Assembly (NCBI GenBank): GCA_030844895.1 | Contig: CM061231.1 | Coordinates: 7,091,618-7,155,617, forward strand | DNA: 64,000 bases | Direction: 5' to 3' | Origin: Ambrosia x helenae | Lineage: Eukaryota; Streptophyta; Magnoliopsida; Asterales; Asteraceae | Shown here: positions 57,181 to 64,000 of the stretch, piece after piece | How the letters are laid out: each line of letters opens with the position of its first letter | How positions within the stretch are numbered: the stretch's first letter is position 1 | Made by a program: the position numbers and the translations under genes | Notes under the pieces: model-generated | Told to the model about the DNA's origin: nothing | The model's input: the letters and a program-made list of their open reading frames with translations, nothing else | Database searches by the model: none

Positions 57181-57713
57181 TGTCTTATTAATTTCACATT
57201 TTATATTGACTTTTATATAATTTTCGCCATTCGGTATTAATGTGCATTGAAATTGACTTCCTAATATAAATGTTTATTCTTCCTTTATATGGAAAACATG
57301 TAATTATACAATTGACTAAAATTGATTCAAATTATTTTTTAGTTTGACTGCCTTATTTATTTCAAAACTTGACTTTGAATTTCTTATAAGTTTCGAATTT
57401 ATTCCTTATAAATTACATTGAATTATACATCCGTACATGTTCATACGAATTGAATATCTATCTACATATTACATTTTGGACATTAGAGATATATTTTGAC
57501 TTATTTATAAATATGAGCCGACATTTATAAAGAAGATATATGAATACTAATCTAATGTATATACTTTCTGCGTAATTGAATACGGATTAAATGTCCAAAA
57601 TCAAATTGTATCCTTATTTATGTTTCACCAATTGCATAAGGAAATAAATATGTGTATTGAATTTGAATTCCTTATATACATTTATCCTCCTTATAAATAT
57701 GTAAACAAATTTA

Positions 57714-58245
57714 TATGCAGTAAATGTAATTAGACTATTGACTATAAATTTATTCAAAATAATCAAAGTCAAACCGGCTCATTTATTTTAAAATTGACCG
57801 TGAATCAATTCACAACTTTCTAATTATAGACATTAATGTACATTAATTTTGACTTCATTACAAATATGAGCCTTTCAAAAAAAAAATTATAATTTATAAA
57901 CCATATATATCAATTCGAATTAAATGTGTAAAACAAGTCAAAGTTATCTCCTAATTGTATTCCATAATTATATGCAGTAAATGTATATGCAGTAAATGTA
58001 TTTAGAATATTGACTATAAATTTATTCAAAATAATCAAAGTCAAACCGGGTCATTTATTTTAAAATTGACCGTGAATCAATTCACAACTTTCTAATTATA
58101 GACATTAATGTACATTAATTTTGACTTCATTACAAATATGAGCCTTCCAAAAAAAATTTATAATTTATAAACCATATATATCAATTCGAATTAAATGTGT
58201 AAAACAAGTCAAAGTTATCTCCTAATTGTATTCCATAATTATCTA
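57714..58245. repeat. Tandem duplication, about 272-bp period
   Basis: TATGCAGTAAATGTA begins each copy (57714 and 57986, with an extra short copy at 57971). About 250 bp are nearly identical, differing for example at CCGGCTC versus CCGGGTC and in one A-run. The high identity indicates recent duplication. Confidence 0.8.
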
Positions 58246-58856
58246 CGATACCATTTGGATTTTTCGATCAAACATACAGACAATTTTGTATATGCATTTT
58301 ATGTTTCAACTTGACAATGAACACACTCTAAAACTTTGTAATGAATGTTTCAATTATGGCGGTCCAATTTCATACATATTAAGGCGGATTTGATGTCCTA
58401 ATTCTACTCCATAGGTTAAAGTATTGGAAGTATATTTCATAACTTTAAATCCCAATTAATAACAATATGCTAATGCTAATGCTAATTTCACTCCACTATT
58501 TCATCCATTCCTTATCGATTGAATAGCTATATAAACACATCAAAGAAATGCACAAACGATTATCCTATGAAACGTTTCTTGCACTTTGAGTAATCGCATA
58601 CATATATTCTTAGGTTATTTTCTGTTTCTCATCTTTAAATACATAAACATTATTTTTTAGGATTTGTTATTAACCAATAGATTACATTGATGTTTTCCAT
58701 ACATTATGTTTAATCAATCCAAACATTTTATGCTGCCATACATTCGATATTTATTTAAAAATTTATAATAAATTTCAATATTATTATGCTGTCTACAGTT
58801 TTCATTGTTGAAGTATTAACTTGAATTTAACATTTTTTTCCCAGTTACAAAGATCA
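58246..58856. other. AT-rich spacer, nothing recognised
   Basis: No ORF or repeat of note; it includes a short GCTAAT microrepeat near 58471 and would contain the promoter of the RPA-like gene. Confidence 0.5.
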
Positions 58857-61678
58857 ATGGCTACCGTAGATGCAAATGAGTTTACCATGGTTAACCAAAT
58901 TCATGTCAACCGAAACGGTGTGGCGTTAAAGCTAAAGATTATTCGTCTTTGGCGTCAACCCGATCGTCGTAATCCTAAGGATGTCTACTCAATTGAAATG
59001 ATCCTATGTGATGAAAATGTAAAACTCAACTACACGTTTTGATTATAGCCTCTTATTTTGCAATTTCATTAATTTTTTTTTTTAGGTATTTAATATTTTT
59101 CAAATACAAATTTGCTTAAATCCGCACATTAAAATACTTAAATTATTTAGATACATATTTATAGTTTTTTTTTTATAATTAACAGGGTGACAGGATTCAA
59201 GCGAATGTATTTAAGCGTTTGTTTTTTAGGTTTGAGAGATTTTTGACTAAAAATGCGTCTCTTATTATAAGAAATCCAGGAGTTGGGCTCAATTCTTCTA
59301 AATATAAGTATGCTCCAAACCCAAACAAACTGTGCTTGAATATGAATACTCAAGTTTCCGAATATGCTGGTTTCCAAGGTCCAGATTTTGGGTTCTCTTT
59401 TGTGCCCTATCAAAGAATTCTGGATAGGGAGGTTGATTAATATGTTACAATAGGTATATTTCGTCAATATAGTCTTTTTTCATTATAAACAAACCATAAT
59501 AATATTGTTTGGTTTTATGTTTCATTAATGTTTCTTTTATATTTGATTTTAGATGTTATAGGACATGTACACAAGTTCTTCAATAATGATGATAAAGATA
59601 AAAAGGTTGTCTCTGATAAGAAGAGGTTAACAATGGAAATCCAAGATATCGAGTATGTATTGTTTATGTTTTTTTTGCATTTTTATACAAACTGCAAATT
59701 ATGGAGGTATATAATTTGTTTTTTTATACTAAAATAATTTTAACTTTTTGAAGGGGTTTGAGCATCTATGTAACGTTGTGGGATACTTATGCCATGGAGA
59801 TGTCTAAATATGTTGCAACTCATCAAACGGAGAAAGAATTTATAATAATACTGCTGTTTGGCCGTTTGAAGTTTTATAATGGTTGTTTAATCTTATTAAA
59901 TATTTATATTATATTTATAGCTAGATTATATTTGGCAATATAAATTATATTTATACTTCTAAAGTTTCTTCTTATTATTATTATTTAGAATTTTTTTTTC
60001 CTAATATTTGTTTTATATAGGAAAACCGTATGTTTCTAACTCTTTTGGAGATCGAGATAGTCGACTGTTCATCAATGGAGATATTGAAGATATAAACCGG
60101 TACAAAACAGGGTAGGCACTATTGTGTTTTTCAATACGACTTACAATATCTTAAACGTGTAATAATAGTTATATAATGTGTAAATCAAATTATTTTTATC
60201 AGCTTGGGTAAGAGAAAGTCCGATAATCCTTCCTCGTGTCATCAACCATATGGAACCTCTATGTTCTGTTCTGATGAAGATGAATTTGTCCATAACACTC
60301 CTTTTAGTAACATTGGTGACATTTGTGAGATTCAAGAGGTAAGTATAATGTTCATACTTAAATATGTTGTTTATAATTAAATATAAAAAGTTTAACATTA
60401 TTAAAAAATTAGATTTATTTAATATAAATCCCCATTGTATAACATAGACTATCTTCTTTCGGTAACTAATTATAATATTCATACAGGAGCAGGCTCTGGT
60501 GTTATTGGGTACTATTAAAGACCTGTTTACCGAATTTGGCTGGTACTACATGGGATGTCCCAAATGCACCAAAAAATGTAGTATTGATTATGTAATCAAA
60601 CAGGTTAGTGAAGGAAGTTCAGATTTTGAGGAAGAAAAGGTTTACCAGTGTTTGAATGTTAGTTGTAGTGCGAAACAAGTTGTGCCTACACCAAGGTTGG
60701 ATATCTGTATAAAATAAATTTTAATACACATAAATCATGGTTGAATACAAAAATTTAATTAACATTCAGTTTTATGTTTGTTTTTTTATTTTATTTTTTT
60801 CTAGATTTAAAATTCAGGTTCGTGTACAAGATCTTAATGGTGCTGTATCTCTTACGTTGTTTCATCGTGACGTTGCACAACTTATTAGTAAAAGTGCTTC
60901 TGAATTGCTTGATTTGAATACGGTAGTCCATATTTTTTGCCATTTATAGTACAGTTTTTATTTTAATAATTCTTTAATTATAGTTGTCTAATATTTATAT
61001 CTTTTTTGATTCCTTTTAAATAGGTTGGTGATACAGTTGAATATCCTGAAGAGATTAAGACTTTGTTAGAAAGAGAGTTTGCTTTCAATATCTTTGTATC
61101 CGGCTTCAATTTAAACAACAAATATGATGTTTATGGTGTAACTAAGATAAGTGATGATCCAACAATTATATCGGAGCTTAAGAAGAAGTTGTACGTAGGA
61201 CAGGTACATAATCGAACCCTATTTGCTATAAAAAATCAAACTTTTATGTACGTAAGACATTTTTACATTACATTGATTTTCAACGTCGTTGTTACAGCCT
61301 GCTGAATCAGAATCACTTCACACATCTCTCCTAGCAATGCCGTCCAATGTTATTTCTGTTTCCAAGGTACCATTTTCACACACACTTAAGTTCATATTAA
61401 TAAATTTTACTCATTTTTTATTGATACACAATCACGGCTACATTGGCCACATATGTTTATAAATATTTTATCTTTAGGAATCAGACACAGCCGATAATGA
61501 AACACCAATTTCCATTGCCGATAACTTTGTTGATAAGAAAGTTTATGCTGAAGGAGAACAATGTTCTATTAGTTTCAAGTATCAAATGGTTAAGCGTAAA
61601 CTGATTGACGCAATTTCTGATGATGAAAGCACACCAATTCCTTCAACTAAGATTGGAAGTGGTGGTAGTATGGAGTAA
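58857..61678 (+). pseudogene. RPA1-like (replication protein A 70-kDa type) gene, probably Helitron-borne, with an internal stop
   Basis: Exons with good GT-AG borders start at 58857 (MATVDANEFTMVNQIHVN) and 59184 (DRIQANVFKRLFFRFERFLT), then about 59553, 59754, 60021 and 60204; 60487, 60805, 61024 and 61299 complete the gene to TAA 61676-61678. The N-terminal part is an RPA OB-fold (DUF223-type, ending VIGHVHKF). The C-terminal part is the Rep_fac-A C-terminal OB-fold with a zinc ribbon (YMGCPKCTKKC... YQCLNVSC) and LTLFHRDVAQLI. A TAA at 59438-59440 falls in frame in exon 2, just before the conserved VTI-DVIGHV junction, so this copy is probably non-functional. Plant Helitrons commonly carry RPA-like genes, and a helicase remnant follows downstream on the same strand. 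Confidence 0.75.
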
Positions 61679-62066
61679 CATAAAAGTCTGTTGAGTCCTC
61701 CATCTTGCTAAAGCCTAATGAAGAGGATTACTTTGCTATGCTGATGGTCTACGAGTTCTATTGCTTTATGTTTTGTTTTTTAAATATATTTGAACAATTT
61801 CTACTTTGTTATTTCCTATTTCTACCATGATTTGGTTTACTGTTTTTATTATGTTTCATAACGATGGTAATATTTAATAAATGCATTTGGTTGATTGATA
61901 AGTATATTTTCATCCATTTGCTATTATCTATCTATTATATAATACAACTGATTGGGTTGATGTAGTCATCTACCCTAATGTTATTTTTATTTTTTATAAT
62001 TAATATCTAATTAAGAAAAAATTGTTCTCGGTCAACTTAAATTGTTACCTCTATTTTGTTGTTATA
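61679..62066. other. Spacer after the RPA-like gene, nothing recognised
   Basis: AT-rich 3' flank; no ORF or repeat recognised. Confidence 0.5.
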
Positions 62067-62257
62067 CAGTGGCGCAGGTTTGTAGGGGCGGGGAGGGGCG
62101 GCCGACCCCCCGGATTTTCACGCAAAAGTTCCGATTATACAGTATCCGTATAGAAAATTTTGAAAATATAGGGTTTCGACCCCCCGAAACTGGTTTTCGA
62201 CCCCCCGAAATCAGTGACTTCCGACCCCCCGAACCTTCGGGTCAAGCTTCGCCACTG
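62067..62257. mobile_element. hAT-type MITE, 191 bp, with internal CGACCCCCCGAA repeats
   Basis: Inverted ends CAGTGGCG and CGCCACTG are flanked by a perfect 8-bp duplication TTGTTATA (62059-62066 and 62258-62265), the hAT hallmark. Inside, CGACCCCCCG occurs four times, three of them followed by AA. It has no coding capacity. Confidence 0.9.
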
Positions 62258-62265
62258 TTGTTATA

Positions 62266-63001
62266 ATACAACCTAATTATAAAGGCCCACTAAATTATCA
62301 AAACCAACCCATCTGAAATGTGGGTATTATGTTACTCGGTGGGCCGAATTTGTTTGATGAAACAAAGGCCAGATTCATAACAAGATGTATTTTAGAATAT
62401 TTGTTTTATTATAAATGCCTACCAACCTCCTCATAATATTCAGATTCTCAAAAGCCACTTTACCAATTTGTGAGTTACTTTTTCATCTTCTTCTCTATCT
62501 AATCGTGATCTTATAATTCTTCTTTTTTTTTTCTTTAATCGATGTGTAGGTTATATCTGTTTGTATTTTTACTGATTATTATTAAGGAATCATATACTTT
62601 ATGTAATTATAACTACGAAATTTCTATTATGCATGTACTATAAATTTCTGTATATTCAAATTAGTAAGCGTATATCTTGGTTTTTAATTTTAATGTGAAT
62701 ATGTATTTAGTAACAATTTCTGTTTTTGAAATTTATGTAATAAACAATCAGTGTTTACTATATGTAGTTATCATTAAGAAATTTTTAGATTGTTTGGTTT
62801 TATAATTTATTATTAATCACGTTTGATGTTTTTGATCAATGTTTTATCTGAAATAATTGTTCTTGAATATATGTAATAATCGTTTTGTATTAGTATGTTA
62901 ATTTGGAAATATGTTTAATATGGCTAACTATTGTTTAGGAAACTAACCTATGTTAATCAGTTGATAAATTACAGACTTTTACATATTAAAACTGATACAT
63001 A
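62266..63001. other. AT-rich region, nothing recognised
   Basis: A leader-like pyrimidine-rich stretch lies at 62440-62545; otherwise there is no ORF or repeat. It may hold the intron(s) or decayed 5' exons of the helicase gene that follows. Confidence 0.4.
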
Positions 63002-63230
63002 GGTGATATAGTCTTTGCCATATATAGACTAGGTTCATATTTCTGTTCCTAAAGCATATGAGACAATGTTATGAGGTATGTTATGTTTGTAATAGGTTTT
63101 ATAGTCTTTGCCATATATACATTATGTTTATATGGCTGTAAAAAGTATATGACACAATGTTATCATTTATATTATGTTTATAATAGGTCATATAATCTTT
63201 GCCATATATAGATAAAGTTCATATAATGTT
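63002..63230. repeat. Tandem repeat, 91-93 bp period, 2.5 copies
   Basis: Units starting GGTGATATAGTCTTTGCC, GGTTTTATAGTCTTTGCC and GGTCATATAATCTTTGCC lie at 63002, 63095 and 63186. Each is followed by CATATATA and later an ACAATGTTAT segment; the third copy is cut after about 45 bases. It lies in a probable intron before the helicase exon. Confidence 0.75.
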
Positions 63231-63437
63231 CTTGGCGCGCGCTGCTGCGCATATTAGCATGTAAGTTTTTGGGTTATGGGTGATGATTTATAGAAAATAA
63301 TCCATATTCAAACGGATGATCTTGGACCTGTTTTTTATAGTTTATTGTTATCGCTTAGTCGATTTTATCATTTTGCCATAACAGACATGTGTAGTTATGT
63401 AGATTGGGTTGTTTTCAATACATGTGTACTTGTATAG

Positions 63438-64000
63438 GATGTTATTTTGATACCTGATGACTTACTTATTTCTCAATCTTCGGATCCTGTTTCTGATTTG
63501 ATAGACTTTGTTTATCCGTCACTGTTGGATAACATCCACATTCCGACTTATTTTCAAGATCGAGCTATATTGGCACCGAAGAATGAAGTTGTTCATAAAA
63601 TTAATGATATATTACTTTCAATGTTTCCCGGTGACGAAGTTGAGTATCTAAGTTCGGATAGTGTTTGCCAGTCAGAAGATGTTAACAAACAGGTTGATGA
63701 AAGATTAGTTTCTCTTGATGTGCTGAATGGTCTTAAGTTTTCTGGAATACCAAACCATCGTTTGGTTTTGAAAGTTGGTGTCCCCGTAATGTTACTTAGA
63801 AACATTGATCAGAAAAGCGGTTTGTGTAATGGGACAAGGTTACAAGTTGTTAAAATGAGAAAACGTGTAATTGAAGCCAAAATCATTTCAGGAAGTAACA
63901 TTGGAATGCGAACTTTTATTCCAAGAATTACTTTATCCCCCTCGGATAAAAAAATTCCTTTAAAATTTAGCAGAAGGCAATTCCCAATTGCCGTTTCTTT
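63438..64000 (+). CDS. PIF1/Helitron-type helicase, C-terminal part, runs off the window
   Basis: The frame is open from 63438 (after a TATAG acceptor) to the window end with no stop. Text matches the C-terminal helicase region of Helitron Rep/Hel and PIF1-like proteins: PDDLLI, then DFVYPSL, ILAPKNEVVHKIND, FSGIPNHRLVLKVGVPVMLLRNID, SGLCNGTRLQV, and the start of the last motif FPIAVSF. The Walker A/B part would lie upstream and is not found between 61.7 and 63.4 kb, so only the C-terminal exon(s) remain or the rest is degenerate. Together with the RPA-like gene on the same strand it indicates an autonomous-type Helitron or its remains. Confidence 0.8.

Noticed and set aside
63238..63262. GCGCGCGCTGCTGCGC as a Helitron 3' hairpin
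   Set aside because: No CTRR follows at the right distance, and the helicase exon continues downstream on the same strand.

Overview
The window is plant nuclear DNA. It has multi-exon genes with GT-AG introns, LTR retrotransposons, MULE, Helitron, hAT, Harbinger and LINE sequence, and a CC-NB-LRR gene whose LRR text matches the RGC2/Dm3 family known from lettuce and chicory. An Asteraceae genome, most likely Lactuca or a close relative, is the best inference; the species cannot be read directly. About four fifths of the window is mobile DNA, and every host gene I can recognise carries at least one break.

Layout. (1) 1-9287: right-hand part of a Sirevirus-like Ty1/copia element: the end of pol, a long non-coding spacer, a 1168-residue extra ORF with its own promoter-like upstream region and 5' intron, then the 3' LTR. 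(2) 9288-10180: truncated RGC2-like LRR fragment (minus strand). (3) 10181-17278: a direct duplication, each copy carrying a non-autonomous Harbinger-like element with a small Myb/trihelix-type ORF. Between the copies lie a nest of small Helitrons, a hAT MITE and a LINE 3' end. (4) 17288-32933: one Mutator-like element (MULE) of about 15.6 kb with 50-bp imperfect TIRs and a perfect 9-bp target duplication. It carries a Ulp1-type cysteine protease gene (plus) and a FAR1-type transposase gene (minus), facing each other. A 5.1-kb copia element with 138-bp LTRs is nested in it, and that element holds a 306-bp MITE in its 3' LTR. (5) 33234-41308: APCB1-like aspartic protease gene (plus, nine exons) split in exon 4 by a 3.1-kb gag-only retroelement (35559-38671). 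(6) 42017-55113: RGC2-like CC-NB-LRR gene (minus) split inside the NB-ARC domain by an apparently pristine copia element (47494-53881, LTRs that I read as identical, 1504-codon intact ORF). It also carries an in-frame stop and a 40-bp frameshifting deletion further 3'. (7) 55916-64000: B3-like fragment, AT-rich tandem duplications, a damaged RPA1-like gene, a hAT MITE and the C-terminal part of a PIF1/Helitron helicase running off the window; together these look like an autonomous Helitron or its remains.

How it fits together: this is a resistance-gene cluster colonised repeatedly by transposons, with insertions nested up to three deep. The clearest insertions are dated relative to one another by nesting, target duplications and LTR divergence: MITE after copia, copia after MULE, MULE after the Harbinger duplication. 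The two youngest-looking insertions each sit inside a coding exon and, when removed with one copy of the target duplication, leave the host reading frame open across the site.
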